Shown: in pieces, positions 42,018 to 51,466 of the stretch | Position numbering within the stretch: position 1 is the first letter of the stretch | Layout of the letters: each line of letters starts with the position of its first letter | Assembly: GCF_029953595.1 (NCBI RefSeq) | Contig: NZ_CP124535.1 | Location: forward strand, 3,145,001 to 3,209,000 | From: Fuscovulum ytuae | GTDB taxonomy: Bacteria; Pseudomonadota; Alphaproteobacteria; Rhodobacterales; Rhodobacteraceae | Length of the DNA stretch: 64,000 bases | Reading direction: 5' to 3' | Notes under the pieces: model-generated | The model's database searches: none | Seen by the model: only the letters and a program-made list of their open reading frames with translations | What the model was told of the DNA's origin: nothing | Translations under genes and position numbers: made by a program

Positions 42018-43792
42018 CTTAGGCTTCCGGGGGCGGTGGCGCGGGTGATTTCGGCGGCGTTCTGGATGCGGTCGCGCAGGATCTGATCACGCGGGCCATA
42101 GGCGGAGGGTTGGCCGTTTTCTAGGATCAGGAGCAGGTCGCATTCCTGAATGGCGGCGGGGCGATGGGCCATGACGAGGGCAGAGCCCCCCGCCGCCTTG
42201 TGCGCGCGCAGGGCAGCGTTGAGGGCATTCGATCCGTCATTGTCGAGTTGCGAATTCGGTTCATCAAGGATCAGAAGCGGCGGGTCGCCATAAAGCGCGC
42301 GGGCCAGCGCCACGCGCTGCATCTGACCACCGGATAGGCGGCCGCCGCTGGCATCGATGCGGGTGTCATAGCCATCGGGCAGGCGCAGGATCATGTCATG
42401 CGCGGCGGCTTTTTTTGCGGCGGCGATGACAGCGGCATCGTTGGGCGGGGCGAGGCGAGAGATGTTTTCGGCGATGGTTCCGTCAAAGAGGGTGACCCGC
42501 TGGGGCAGGTAGCCGATCCAGCGACCCAGCTGATCGGGGTCATATTGATCGAGCGTCGCGCCATCGAGGCGAAGGCTGCCTGTGGCGGCGGGCCAGAGGC
42601 CGATCAGGGCACGGGCGAGGGTGGATTTGCCCGCGCCGGAGGGGCCGATGACACCCAAAGCCTGACCGGGGTCTATGGCGAAAGAGATACCGCGCAGGAT
42701 GGGCAAGGGTTGACCCGGCGGGCGGACGGCGAGTTGGGCGGCGACAAGCTGGCCCTTGGGGCGGGGCAGGTTGGTGCGCGGGGCAGGTGGCGGATTGCGG
42801 GCCAGAAGGTCGGCAAGGCGGTGGCGCGCCTCAGCCGCGCGCTGGACGGTGGACCAGTGACCCACGGCCTGTTCGACGGGTTGCAGGGCGCGGCCCATGA
42901 GGATGGAGGCCGCGATCATCGCGCCGGGGCTGAGTTCGCCCTTCAGCACGACCCATGCGGCAAGGCCGAGCATGGCCGATTGCAAGAAAAGCCGGAAGGT
43001 GCGCGAGGCGGTGGCATGGCCGCCCGCGATGTCGGAGGCGGCAAGACCTTCGACGAGGGCAAGGTTGCGGGTTCTTTGCCAACGGTCGAAGGCGGCCCCG
43101 GTCATGCCAAGGGCGCGGATCGTTTCGCCTTCGGTGACCATGCGGTCAGCACTGCGGTCGGCATGCAGGGCGGCGGCGGTGCTGCGTGCGATGGCGCGGC
43201 GGGTGGCAAGTTGGTTGAGGACGGCAAGGCCCACGACGATGACCCCGCCCGCGATGGCAAGCCAGCCGAGCAGCGGGTGAAAGAGGAAAATCGCGGCAAG
43301 GAAGACCGGGGTCCATGGCATGTCGATCAGGGCGGTGATCGCGGGCGAGGACCAGAATTGGCGGATGGCATCCAGATCGCGGGGGGCCGAGGCGGCGGGT
43401 GTATCATCGGGATCAAGGCTTGCGGCCGTCAGGGCGGCGGAGAAGACCCGACGGTCGAGGCCATCCTGCATCCGGGCGCCGATGCGGGCGAGAAGGCGGC
43501 TGCGGGCATGGTCAAACAGGCCCATCAGCAGAAAGAGGACGGTGATGAGGAGCGAAAGGGCAACAAGCGTTGCCTCGGATCGGCTGCCTAAGACGCGGTC
43601 ATAGACCTGCAGCATGTAAAGCGGACTGGTCAGCATCAGGAGGCTGGCCGCTACGGAAAAGACGATGGCCAAGGCGAAGAGCCGGGGCTGGCGATGGGAG
43701 GCGAGTTCGGCGAGACCGGGATGCTGGGCGGCGCGGTTGGAAAGACGCGGCGCGGGCGTCGTTTGGGGCGGTTTCACGGGCAATCCTGACAC
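42014..43792 (-). CDS. Type I secretion permease/ATPase (PrtD family)
   Basis: A 592-residue half-transporter: six membrane helices (about 40-310) fused to an ATPase with Walker A GPSGAGKST, signature LSGGQMQRVALARAL and Walker B LLILDEPNSQLD. There is no N-terminal C39 domain, so it is of the RTX/PrtD class. GTG 43792 has no ribosome site; GTG 43777 with AGGA upstream is a good alternative. Substrate unknown; the Hint-domain proteins at 27-32 kb lack signal peptides and are candidates. Confidence 0.92.
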   Translation of the reverse strand: MSGLPVKPPQTTPAPRLSNRAAQHPGLAELASHRQPRLFALAIVFSVAASLLMLTSPLYMLQVYDRVLGSRSEATLVALSLLITVLFLLMGLFDHARSRLLARIGARMQDGLDRRVFSAALTAASLDPDDTPAASAPRDLDAIRQFWSSPAITALIDMPWTPVFLAAIFLFHPLLGWLAIAGGVIVVGLAVLNQLATRRAIARSTAAALHADRSADRMVTEGETIRALGMTGAAFDRWQRTRNLALVEGLAASDIAGGHATASRTFRLFLQSAMLGLAAWVVLKGELSPGAMIAASILMGRALQPVEQAVGHWSTVQRAAEARHRLADLLARNPPPAPRTNLPRPKGQLVAAQLAVRPPGQPLPILRGISFAIDPGQALGVIGPSGAGKSTLARALIGLWPAATGSLRLDGATLDQYDPDQLGRWIGYLPQRVTLFDGTIAENISRLAPPNDAAVIAAAKKAAAHDMILRLPDGYDTRIDASGGRLSGGQMQRVALARALYGDPPLLILDEPNSQLDNDGSNALNAALRAHKAAGGSALVMAHRPAAIQECDLLLILENGQPSAYGPRDQILRDRIQNAAEITRATAPGSLR

Positions 43793-43951
43793 GGGTTACA
43801 CGGCCCGCAGCCCCGACAACCTGCATCGGACGGACCGACGCGAAGGCTAGCACGGGCAGAAGGGCGGTGACAATCGCGTGGGCGGGTCATCCGGGGGAAT
43901 GAAATGCGCGTAATATGAATGAATGCCGTTTGATGCAGCGAAAACAGCGGG

Positions 43952-43976
43952 TTTCCGCGACACGTGATCGCGGAAA
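43952..43976. other. Inverted repeat upstream of mlaA
   Basis: TTTCCGCGA and TCGCGGAAA form a perfect 9-bp stem with loop CACGTGA, about 95 bp before the mlaA start and 160 bp before the divergent secretion gene. No T-run follows on either strand. It could be an operator or mRNA leader structure. Confidence 0.35.
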
Positions 43977-44070
43977 GGCCCGGTTGCGGTTGTCTTGGCA
44001 GGCGTCGCGGCATAGACGTTGGAAAAGGCTTTGGGTGCAAGTCCGGGCCGTGTGGGATTGGAAGAGGGCG

Positions 44071-44847
44071 ATGAACAGGCGCGAGATGCGGATGGGAAAG
44101 AAGGGTCCGGCGGTTGCGGCGGCGGGTGTTGCGCTGCTTTTGTCGGCCTGTGGCCCGGCGCCCATCCCCTCCGGGATCGATGATCCGAATGAAGCGCAGA
44201 ACCGTCAGGTCCATGAGTTCAATCGTGGGCTGGATCGTAACCTGCTGCGGCCGACGGCCACGACCTATAGCCGTATCCTGCCAGAACCCGTTGAAACGGG
44301 GATTTCGAATTTCGCGAGCAACCTTGATGCACCGGGCGATGTTGTGAACAACCTGTTGCAGTTGCGTCTGGGCAAAGCGGCGGAGAATACGCTGCGCTTT
44401 GCTATCAATTCGACCATCGGGATCGGCGGGTTGTTCGACCCGGCCACGGCGCTTGGCGTGATGGGGGATCGCACGGATTTCGGCGAGACGCTACATGTCT
44501 GGGGTGCGCCGGAAGGGGATTATGTGGAAGCGCCGTTTGTGGGGCCGACGACAAGCCGCGACATGGTGGGGCTGGTTGTGGATGTGGCGCTGAACCCCGT
44601 TCGGTTGGCGCTGCCCAATCCCGAGGCGGGCTATGCCACGGTGGCAAAGATTTCGTCCGGGCTGAGCAATCGCGCGCGTTTTACCAACACGGTCGATTCC
44701 ATTCTGTATGAAAGCGCAGACAGCTATGCGCAGGCGCGCCTGCTGTATCTGCAGAACCGCCGGTTCGAACTGGGGCAGGATGCTGCTGGGGACGATGCCG
44801 GATTTGAAGACCCCTATGCCGATTTTGAGGATCCCTATGCGCAATGA
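44071..44847 (+). CDS. mlaA: MlaA/VacJ family outer-membrane lipoprotein
   Basis: A 258-residue lipoprotein of the Mla system, which removes misplaced phospholipids from the outer leaflet of the outer membrane. Signal peptide with lipobox LLLSAC near residue 29, then the MlaA core: DPNEAQNRQVHEFNRGLDRN, NFASNLDAPGDVVNNLLQLRLGKA, GLFDPATALG, and ETLHVWGAPEGDYVEAPFVGP-like stretches. The tail has two near-copies of (A/E)DPYA. ATG 44071 has GGAAGAGGG upstream. mlaC overlaps by 11 bp. Confidence 0.93.
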   Translation: MNRREMRMGKKGPAVAAAGVALLLSACGPAPIPSGIDDPNEAQNRQVHEFNRGLDRNLLRPTATTYSRILPEPVETGISNFASNLDAPGDVVNNLLQLRLGKAAENTLRFAINSTIGIGGLFDPATALGVMGDRTDFGETLHVWGAPEGDYVEAPFVGPTTSRDMVGLVVDVALNPVRLALPNPEAGYATVAKISSGLSNRARFTNTVDSILYESADSYAQARLLYLQNRRFELGQDAAGDDAGFEDPYADFEDPYAQ

Positions 44848-45454
44848 TCCTGCTTTTTCCCGGCTGTCGCGCCGGAGTTTCACCACCATCGCACTGGCGG
44901 CATCGGCTGCCTTTGCCTTGCCGCTGCCGGGGCAGGCCCTGACGGTAGAGCAGTCGCGTGATCTGATCGACCGGGCGGTGGCGGATGTGAACCGCATCAT
45001 CGGGTCGGGCAAATCCGAAAGCGCTATGTTTGCGGATTTCGAGCGGGTCTTTGTGAAATATGCCGATGTGCCGGTGATCGCGCGGTCGGCGCTTGGCCCT
45101 GCCGCGCGGCAGGCGAGCGGGGGGCAGCTTTCGGCCTTCACCACGGCCTATCAGGGCTATATCAGCCGGAAATACGGTCGCCGCTTCCGCGAATTCATCG
45201 GCGGGCGCATCGAGGTTGTGGATGCGCGTCCGATCAAAAGCTATTTTGAGGTGATCTCGGTCGCCCATCTGCAGGGCGAGGCACCGTTCGACCTGCGCTG
45301 GCATGTTTCGGACAAGTCGGGGCGTAGCCTGTTTTTCAACATCATCATCGAAGGGGTTAACATGCTGGCCTCGGAGAGGACGGAGATCGGCGCCTTGTTG
45401 GACAAGAACCGGGGCAATATCGATGCGCTGGTGGCGGAGTTGAAGACGCTGTGA
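44837..45454 (+). CDS. mlaC: MlaC/Ttg2D family periplasmic phospholipid-binding protein
   Basis: A 205-residue periplasmic shuttle between MlaA and the inner-membrane Mla transporter. The N terminus SRLSRRSFTTIALAASAAFALPLPGQA looks like a twin-arginine signal, ending near residue 33 (written here as SRRSFTTIALAASAAF plus LPGQA). Core motifs: YARPVIARSALGPAAR-like VIARSALGPAARQASG, FTTAYQGYISRKYGRRF and YFEVISVAHL. ATG 44837 lies inside mlaA with GAGG 6 nt upstream. mlaD, mlaE and mlaF are not in the window. A strong terminator follows. Confidence 0.9.
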   Translation: MRNDPAFSRLSRRSFTTIALAASAAFALPLPGQALTVEQSRDLIDRAVADVNRIIGSGKSESAMFADFERVFVKYADVPVIARSALGPAARQASGGQLSAFTTAYQGYISRKYGRRFREFIGGRIEVVDARPIKSYFEVISVAHLQGEAPFDLRWHVSDKSGRSLFFNIIIEGVNMLASERTEIGALLDKNRGNIDALVAELKTL

Positions 45455-45478
45455 TCCCCTGCGCAGGGCTGTAGGGCA

Positions 45479-45508
45479 AACCCGCCGGGGCCATCCGGCG
45501 GGTTTTTT
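45479..45508 (+). terminator. Intrinsic terminator after mlaC
   Basis: Stem AACCCGCCGG/CCGGCGGGTT (10 bp), loop GGCCAT, then TTTT. It ends mlaA-mlaC transcription 25 bp after the mlaC stop. Confidence 0.92.
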
Positions 45509-45581
45509 CATTGCGGTGTCGGGAAAGGGGCAGACGCGGGCGACGCTTGAGTGAGGATTGGCCAAGGCAAGGGAGGCGGGC

Positions 45582-47120
45582 ATGGCAGGATCAGAGCGGC
45601 GCGGCGGGCGGCGGGGCGGAAAGGCGCGGGCCGCAGGGGGGGCTGGGGCAGGCTATGGTGCCCTGCGCCACCCATTCGCGGCGCAGGGCGCGTTTTCCGA
45701 CGATGAGATCGCCGCGATGCACGACACCGCGCTGCGGGTGCTTGAGGATCTGGGTATCCGTGTCCTGCTGAGTGAGGCGCGGGCCATCCTGCGGGGGGCC
45801 GGGGCCATCGTGGACGAGGACAGCGCCATGGTGCGGATCGGACGCGACATGGTCGCCGAGGCGCTGCGCCAAGCGCCAAGGTCGGTGCGTCTGCGCGCCG
45901 CCGATCCGGCACGTGAGCGGGTCTTTGCACCCGGAGAGATGCTGTTCATGGCGGGGGCGGGCTGCCCCAATGTGACTGACCTTATGCGCGGGCGACGGGC
46001 CGGATCGCGGGAAAGTTTTGTCGAGACGCTGCGCCTGCAACAGGTCTTTGACGTGATCCATATGCATGGTCCATCGGCGGAACCACAGGATGTGCCAATC
46101 CATTTGCGGCATTACGCGATGATGGAGGATCAGCTCGCCAATGGGGCAAAGCCCCTCTTTGTCTATGCGCGGGGGCGCGGGCAGGTGGAAGAGGCCTTTC
46201 ACATGATCCGGCTGGCGCGCGGGCTGGATGAGGCGGGGTTCCGTGACGGGGTCTGGGCCACGACGGTGATCAACACCAATTCCCCGCGCCAGATCGACGT
46301 GCCGATGGCGCGGGGGATTATCGATTTCGCGCGGGCGGGGCAGTTGACGCTGATCACGCCCTTCTGTCTGGCGGGGGCGATGGCCCCGGTGACTGTGGCG
46401 GGGGCGCTGGTCCTGCAACATGCCGAAGCCCTGGCGGGGATCGTGCTGGCGCAGATGGCCGCACCGGGCGCGCCGGTGGCCTATGGCGGGTTCTCCTCCA
46501 ATGTGGACATGAAGAGCGGATCGCCCGCCTTTGGTACGCCGGAACATGTGCGCGCCAATCTGGGATCGGGGCAGTTGGCGCGGTTCATCGGGCTGCCATG
46601 GCGGTCTGCCACGGGGGCTGCGTCGAATGTGGCGGATGCGCAGGGGGCGACCGAGACGGTGATGGCGCTGTGGGGCGCGGTGCTGGCGCAGGCGACGGTG
46701 ACAGTTCATGCGGCGGGTTGGTTGGAGGGCGGGCTAAGCTTTGGCTATGAAAAGTTCATCTGCGATGTCGAAGCCTTGCAGGTGATGGCAGCGTTGGCCC
46801 AGCCTGCGGCGGCGGATACGGCGGCGCTGGCCTTTGAGGCGATTGCCGAAGTGCCGCCCGGCGGCCATTTCTTTGCAGCCGCGCATACGATGGAGCGGTA
46901 TGAGACAGCCTTCCATGCACCGCTGGTGGCGGACCTGGCCAACCATGGGGCATGGCGAGACGCGGGCGGCCTGCGCGCGGATGAGCGGGCGACGGCGATC
47001 TGGCAAGAAGCCTTGGCGGATTTCACGCCGCCACGGGCTTGTGATGGGGCGGCGGGGCGTTTGGCGCGTTGGGTTGCCGATCGGCGGCAGGCTGGGGGCA
47101 TGCCACCCGAAGAGATGTAG
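45582..47120 (+). CDS. MttB-family methyltransferase without pyrrolysine (second copy)
   Basis: A 512-residue MttB superfamily protein, distant from the 15697 gene but with the same fold pattern: an N-terminal basic region, FSDDEIAAMHDTALRVLEDLG (split FSDDEIAAMHDT, ALRVLEDLGI), GAGCPNVTDL, and the C-terminal VPPGGHFFAAAHTMERYETAF. It has no in-frame amber codon. The likely role is demethylation of a quaternary or tertiary methylamine, but no corrinoid protein is near. I start at ATG 45582 because GGGAGG lies upstream. The gene stands alone between a terminator and a convergent PBP gene. Confidence 0.82.
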   Translation: MAGSERRGGRRGGKARAAGGAGAGYGALRHPFAAQGAFSDDEIAAMHDTALRVLEDLGIRVLLSEARAILRGAGAIVDEDSAMVRIGRDMVAEALRQAPRSVRLRAADPARERVFAPGEMLFMAGAGCPNVTDLMRGRRAGSRESFVETLRLQQVFDVIHMHGPSAEPQDVPIHLRHYAMMEDQLANGAKPLFVYARGRGQVEEAFHMIRLARGLDEAGFRDGVWATTVINTNSPRQIDVPMARGIIDFARAGQLTLITPFCLAGAMAPVTVAGALVLQHAEALAGIVLAQMAAPGAPVAYGGFSSNVDMKSGSPAFGTPEHVRANLGSGQLARFIGLPWRSATGAASNVADAQGATETVMALWGAVLAQATVTVHAAGWLEGGLSFGYEKFICDVEALQVMAALAQPAAADTAALAFEAIAEVPPGGHFFAAAHTMERYETAFHAPLVADLANHGAWRDAGGLRADERATAIWQEALADFTPPRACDGAAGRLARWVADRRQAGGMPPEEM

Positions 47121-47130
47121 GGGGCCCGGG

Positions 47131-49344
47131 TCAGTAAAGGCCGAGCAGGTCGCGCAGAAGCGCCTCGACTGGGTCTTCTTGTGAACGGTCGCGTTGGGGC
47201 TGCTGGGCCACGGTGCCGGGGTCTTGGTATTCCGGCTGAGGCGGCGCGCGGGGGGCGGGGATATCCATGGGTAGGGGCTTGGGGGGCAGGCCTTCGTGGA
47301 CCCGGACCATCACCTCGTGCCAGATTTCGGCGGGCAAGCCGCCGCCTGTAACGCCTGTCAGGGGGGTGTTGTCGTCATAGCCCATCCAGACGCCCGCCAC
47401 GTAATCGGCGGTATAGCCCACGAACCATGCATCGCGGGCGGCCTGTGTGGTGCCGGTTTTGCCTGCGGCCTGCCGATCGTCAAGCCGCGCGCGGCCGCCC
47501 GTGCCATTTTCGATGACCTTGGTCATCATATAGGTCAAAAGGCGGGCCGACTGTTCCGAGATAACACGTTCGCCGATGCCACCTGCTGCCCCGATCAACG
47601 GTTCTTCTTCGCCCTGAAGGCTGAGTTCGACAAGACCGTATGGCGTGACGGATGACCCGCCGTTCAGGATGCCCGCATAGGCGCCTGTCATTTCCAAGAG
47701 GGTGGACTCGGACGCGCCAAGCGCGAGGGCGGGGCCTGCGGCGAGGTCGCTTTGTATCCCGAAATCGGCGGCGACCTTGCGGACATTGTCGCGGCCCACG
47801 GCTTCGGACACCTTGACGGCAGGGATGTTGCGGCTTTCCGCCAAGGCTTGGGTCAGGGTGATCATGCCCTTGAATTTTTCATCGTAATTCTTGGGCGACC
47901 ACGGGCCGGAGCCGGGGATGTTGATCGTATAGGGCGTATCTTCGACGTAATCTTCCGGCGACCAGCCAAGGTCGAGGGCGGCGGCATAGACAAAGGGTTT
48001 GAAGGCTGACCCCGTCTGACGCAGGGCCTGTGTGGCACGGTTGAAGCTGCCTGCGGCCTGTGTCTTGCGCCCGCCAACCATGGCGCGGACGGCCCCATCG
48101 GCGGACATGACCACGATGGCGGCCTGTGCGTTCGAGCCCTGTTTGATCTTTGTGTCAAAGATATAGGCGAGCGCCTCTTCGGATGCCCTTTGCAGCTGCT
48201 GGTCCAGCGTGGTGCGAATGATGACATCCTCGGTCGTCTGGGTGGTAAGGAAGGCGGGGGCGGTTTCCATCACCCAATCCGCAAAGAAACCGCCAGAGCG
48301 GGAGGCGGCGGCTTCGGACAGGCGGGCGGGGTTGGCGCGGGCTTCGGTTGCCTGATCGGCGGTGAGGTAGCCCTGTTCCTCCATCAGCCCGATGATGACA
48401 TTGGCGCGGGCGCGGGCGCGATCCATGTTGTTCGTGGGGGCAAAATAAGACGGGGCTTTGAGAAGGCCTGCCAGCATTGCCGCCTCGGCGGCGTTCACTT
48501 CATTGGCGGATTTGCCGAAATAGCGCTGGGCGGCGGCTTCGAACCCGCGCGCGCCGGCCCCCAGATAGGCGCGGTTGAAGTAGATGGTGAGGATTTCCTC
48601 CTTGGAATACTTCAACTCCATCGCGATGGCGTAGGGGACTTCCTTGATCTTGCGCCACATGCTGCCACGGCGGCAGTCGGCTTCGTAATCGGCTTCGGAT
48701 TTCCACTGGGTTTGATCATAGGGAACGCCGAGGCAGAGGAGTTTCGCCACCTGCTGGGTGATGGTGGAGCCGCCATTGCCCGAGAAGGGGCCGCGCCCTT
48801 CGGCGAGGTTGATGCGGATCGCGCTGGCGATGCCGCGGGGAGAGATGCCGAGATGCAGGTAAAAGCGGCGGTCTTCGGTGGCGACCACCGCATCATGCAG
48901 GAAGGGCGAGACGGTTTCGGCGGTGATCATGCCACCGAAGGTTTCGCCGCGCCATGCAAAGACCTTGTTTTCCCGATCGAGAAAGGTGACCGATCCGCGC
49001 GAGCGGGCATCGATCAGATCGGTGACCGGGGCCAGCTGGGCGTAGAAATAGAAGACGGCGGCGGCAAGGATCGTGCCCATGACAAAGCCGACGCGCCAGC
49101 CGATGCCCCAGATGATGCGCCATAGCAGGCCGAAAAGGCCAAAGAAGAAGCGCCCGATCGGGCCACGGCGGCGCGGTGGGCGGTTTGAGGGCGAAGTGCC
49201 GCGACCGGGCGGCTTGCCATTGCCCCCGGACCCGCCCTTTCGGGACCCGGAGGGCGTGCTGGACGCCGCCGGACGGGAGGCCGCCACGCGCCTGTCGGCC
49301 ACGAGAGGGGCGCGGGGTCCGCGCCCGTTACCGGATACTGCCAT
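47131..49344 (-). CDS. Class A penicillin-binding protein (PBP1A type)
   Basis: A 737-residue bifunctional peptidoglycan synthase. After a long basic, Pro/Gly-rich cytoplasmic tail and a helix (about 78-105) comes a glycosyltransferase 51 domain with the Glu in VVATEDRRFYLHLGIS and GGSTITQQVAK. The transpeptidase follows with SxxK in TGSAFKPF, SxN in AESRNIP, and KTG in AGKTGTT. No OB domain insert is obvious, so it is closer to PBP1A-like/PbpF forms. Start ATG 49344 has AGAAGG before it. Divergent from glnK with a 276-bp gap. Confidence 0.93.
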   Translation of the reverse strand: MAVSGNGRGPRAPLVADRRVAASRPAASSTPSGSRKGGSGGNGKPPGRGTSPSNRPPRRRGPIGRFFFGLFGLLWRIIWGIGWRVGFVMGTILAAAVFYFYAQLAPVTDLIDARSRGSVTFLDRENKVFAWRGETFGGMITAETVSPFLHDAVVATEDRRFYLHLGISPRGIASAIRINLAEGRGPFSGNGGSTITQQVAKLLCLGVPYDQTQWKSEADYEADCRRGSMWRKIKEVPYAIAMELKYSKEEILTIYFNRAYLGAGARGFEAAAQRYFGKSANEVNAAEAAMLAGLLKAPSYFAPTNNMDRARARANVIIGLMEEQGYLTADQATEARANPARLSEAAASRSGGFFADWVMETAPAFLTTQTTEDVIIRTTLDQQLQRASEEALAYIFDTKIKQGSNAQAAIVVMSADGAVRAMVGGRKTQAAGSFNRATQALRQTGSAFKPFVYAAALDLGWSPEDYVEDTPYTINIPGSGPWSPKNYDEKFKGMITLTQALAESRNIPAVKVSEAVGRDNVRKVAADFGIQSDLAAGPALALGASESTLLEMTGAYAGILNGGSSVTPYGLVELSLQGEEEPLIGAAGGIGERVISEQSARLLTYMMTKVIENGTGGRARLDDRQAAGKTGTTQAARDAWFVGYTADYVAGVWMGYDDNTPLTGVTGGGLPAEIWHEVMVRVHEGLPPKPLPMDIPAPRAPPQPEYQDPGTVAQQPQRDRSQEDPVEALLRDLLGLY

Positions 49345-49488
49345 GCCTTCTACTGCCCGTCTTTCGCGCGCTGGTTTTGATGCAGCATAGCCTGACCGCA
49401 CGGGAATGTGGAGACAGCATCGTGTTTACGGATCGGCAACGATTCGCTTACGCGATCTGCCTATGATTTAATCAATCGCCGCCAAAAG

Positions 49489-49505
49489 TGCAAAAATTGT
49501 GCAAA
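49489..49505. promoter_or_regulatory. GTGCAAA direct repeat upstream of glnK
   Basis: GTGCAAA at 49489-49495 and 49499-49505, 10 bp apart, one helical turn. A regulator site is possible. It does not match the NtrC consensus well, so no name is given. Confidence 0.3.
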
Positions 49506-49620
49506 TTTGCCGGATTTACGCCCCGGTGATCCCCCCGGATTCCTTGTGCAGCTGCGGCATCGCCCTCCTTGATGCGGGCAAGGGTCCGGAACGGGCCCCC
49601 GCCAATGGAAGGGGAACGAC

Positions 49621-49959
49621 GTGAAACTCATCATTGCAGCAATCAAGCCGTTCAAGCTGGAGGAGGTCCGCGAGGCGCTGACCACCATCGGCGTACGGGG
49701 CATGATGGTGACCGAGATCAAGGGCTTCGGCTCGCAGTCCGGGCACACCGAAATCTACCGTGGTGCCGAATATGCCGTGAACTTCGTGCCGAAGGTCCGG
49801 CTGGAGATCGTGGTGAGCGACAGCCTGGCAGACCAGGTCGTCGAGACGATCCGCACCACCGCGAAGACCGACAAGATCGGTGATGGAAAAATCTTCGTGC
49901 TGGATGTTCAGCACGCCGTCCGTGTCCGCACGGGCGAGACCAATGACGATGCGCTGTAA
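49621..49959 (+). CDS. glnK: Nitrogen regulatory protein P-II
   Basis: A 112-residue trimeric signal protein that reads 2-oxoglutarate and ATP/ADP and blocks AmtB. Tyr51, the uridylylation site in the T-loop (EIYRGAEYAVNFVPK), is present, as is the B-loop TAKTDKIGDGKIFV. It starts at GTG with GGAAGGGGAA upstream. Being directly before amtB (28 bp gap) marks it as the GlnK paralogue, likely induced by nitrogen limitation. Confidence 0.95.
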   Translation: MKLIIAAIKPFKLEEVREALTTIGVRGMMVTEIKGFGSQSGHTEIYRGAEYAVNFVPKVRLEIVVSDSLADQVVETIRTTAKTDKIGDGKIFVLDVQHAVRVRTGETNDDAL

Positions 49960-49987
49960 GAGCCGCAGGGAAGGGGAAACCGCAACC

Positions 49988-51343
49988 ATGAAGCATTTTG
50001 CGAAACTTTCGGGTCTGGGCGCGCTGGGCGCTGCGGCCTTTGCCGCCCTGCCCGTATGGGCGCAGGAGGCGACCGAGGCGGCGGCCGAGGTTGTTGAAGA
50101 AGTCGTGCCCGTGATGGACAAGGGCGATGTCAGCTGGATGATGGTGTCCACCGTCCTCGTTCTGTTCATGACCATCCCGGGCCTTGCGCTGTTCTACGGC
50201 GGTCTCGTGCGGTCGAAGAACATGCTGTCGGTGCTGATGCAGACGACGATGATCGCCTGCGTCATGATGCTGGTCTGGGTGATCTACGGCTATTCCTTTG
50301 CCTTTGGCGGATCGACCAACCCGTTCTTTGGCGGCTTTGGCAAGCTGTTCCTGTCGGGCGTGACGGCGGATAGCATGGCGGCCACCTTCTCGGCCGGCTA
50401 TGTGATCCCGGAATATCTGTTCATCGCCTTCCAGATGACCTTTGCGGCGATCACGCCCGCACTGATCATCGGGGCCTTTGCCGAGCGCGTGAAGTTCAGC
50501 GCGGTTCTGGTGTTCTCGGTCCTGTGGGGCACGCTGTCCTACTTCCCGATTGCCCATATGGTGTGGGATGCCAACGGCTATCTGTTCGCCAAGGGCGCCA
50601 TCGACTTTGCGGGCGGCACCGTGGTGCATATCAATGCCGGTATCGCGGCGCTGGTGGGCTGCATCGTGATCGGCAAGCGCGTGGGCTACGGCAAGGACAA
50701 CATGGCCCCGCATTCGATGGTGCTGACCATGGTTGGTGCATCGATGCTGTGGGTCGGCTGGTTCGGCTTCAACGTCGGGTCCAACCTTGAGGCCAATGGC
50801 GGCGCGACGCTGGCGATGATCAACACCTTCATCGCGACGGCTGCGGCGACGGTTGCTTGGGCCCTTATCGAGAGCATGCAGCGTGGCAAGGCGAGCATGC
50901 TGGGTGCTGCGTCGGGTATGGTTACGGGCCTTGTGGCCGTGACCCCGGCCTGTGGCGCGATCGGGCCGATGGGCGCGATCCTGCTGGGCGTTCTGGCGAC
51001 CTTTGCGAGCTACTTCTTCGTGACCGTGGTCAAGCACAAGATGCAGTACGACGACAGCCTTGACGTCTTCGGCATCCATGGCGTGGCCGGGATCGTGGGC
51101 GCGGTGCTGACGGGTGTGTTCTCCGCGGCAGCCTTCGGCGGCGTGAAGGGCGACGACTATGCGATGATGGCGCAGCTTTGGGTGCAGATCGAAGGCGTGC
51201 TGATCACCATCGTCTGGTCGGGTGTGGTGTCCTTCGTTCTGTTCAAGGCGATCGACATGACCATGGGCCTGCGCGTCGACAATGACACGGAGCGTCAGGG
51301 TCTGGACCTCGCCTCGCATGGTGAACAGGCTTACCACAGCTAA
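49988..51343 (+). CDS. amtB: Ammonium transporter
   Basis: A 451-residue inner-membrane channel with a cleaved signal peptide (about 1-22, ending VWAQ) and eleven helices. The twin pore histidines appear in FPIAHMVWD and in FGIHGVAGIVG, and the periplasmic gate Phe in the helix with AFAERVKFSA. Start ATG 49988 has GGGAAGGGG before it. It closes with a cytoplasmic tail. The terminator at 51426 separates it from the GYD gene. Confidence 0.95.
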   Translation: MKHFAKLSGLGALGAAAFAALPVWAQEATEAAAEVVEEVVPVMDKGDVSWMMVSTVLVLFMTIPGLALFYGGLVRSKNMLSVLMQTTMIACVMMLVWVIYGYSFAFGGSTNPFFGGFGKLFLSGVTADSMAATFSAGYVIPEYLFIAFQMTFAAITPALIIGAFAERVKFSAVLVFSVLWGTLSYFPIAHMVWDANGYLFAKGAIDFAGGTVVHINAGIAALVGCIVIGKRVGYGKDNMAPHSMVLTMVGASMLWVGWFGFNVGSNLEANGGATLAMINTFIATAAATVAWALIESMQRGKASMLGAASGMVTGLVAVTPACGAIGPMGAILLGVLATFASYFFVTVVKHKMQYDDSLDVFGIHGVAGIVGAVLTGVFSAAAFGGVKGDDYAMMAQLWVQIEGVLITIVWSGVVSFVLFKAIDMTMGLRVDNDTERQGLDLASHGEQAYHS

Positions 51344-51425
51344 GCTTTCGGTGGGGCCGCCTGAGGGTGGCCCCACATTTGGACGGCGTGCCGGGGTCCC
51401 TCCTCCCTTCCTCGGTGCGAAACTG

Positions 51426-51463
51426 AAACGGCCCGCGGGACACTCCCCCCGCGGGCCGTTTTT
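51426..51463. terminator. Intrinsic terminator between amtB and the GYD gene
   Basis: Perfect 14-bp stem AAACGGCCCGCGGG/CCCGCGGGCCGTTT, loop ACACTCCC, then T-run on the plus strand. The A/T ends make it usable in both directions by the two convergent genes. Confidence 0.92.
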
Positions 51464-51466
51464 CTA

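Noticed and set aside
49489-49520. NtrC or sigma-54 site before glnK
   Set aside because: GTGCAAA repeats fit neither TGCAC-N-GTGCA nor GG-N10-GC well on the glnK strand.
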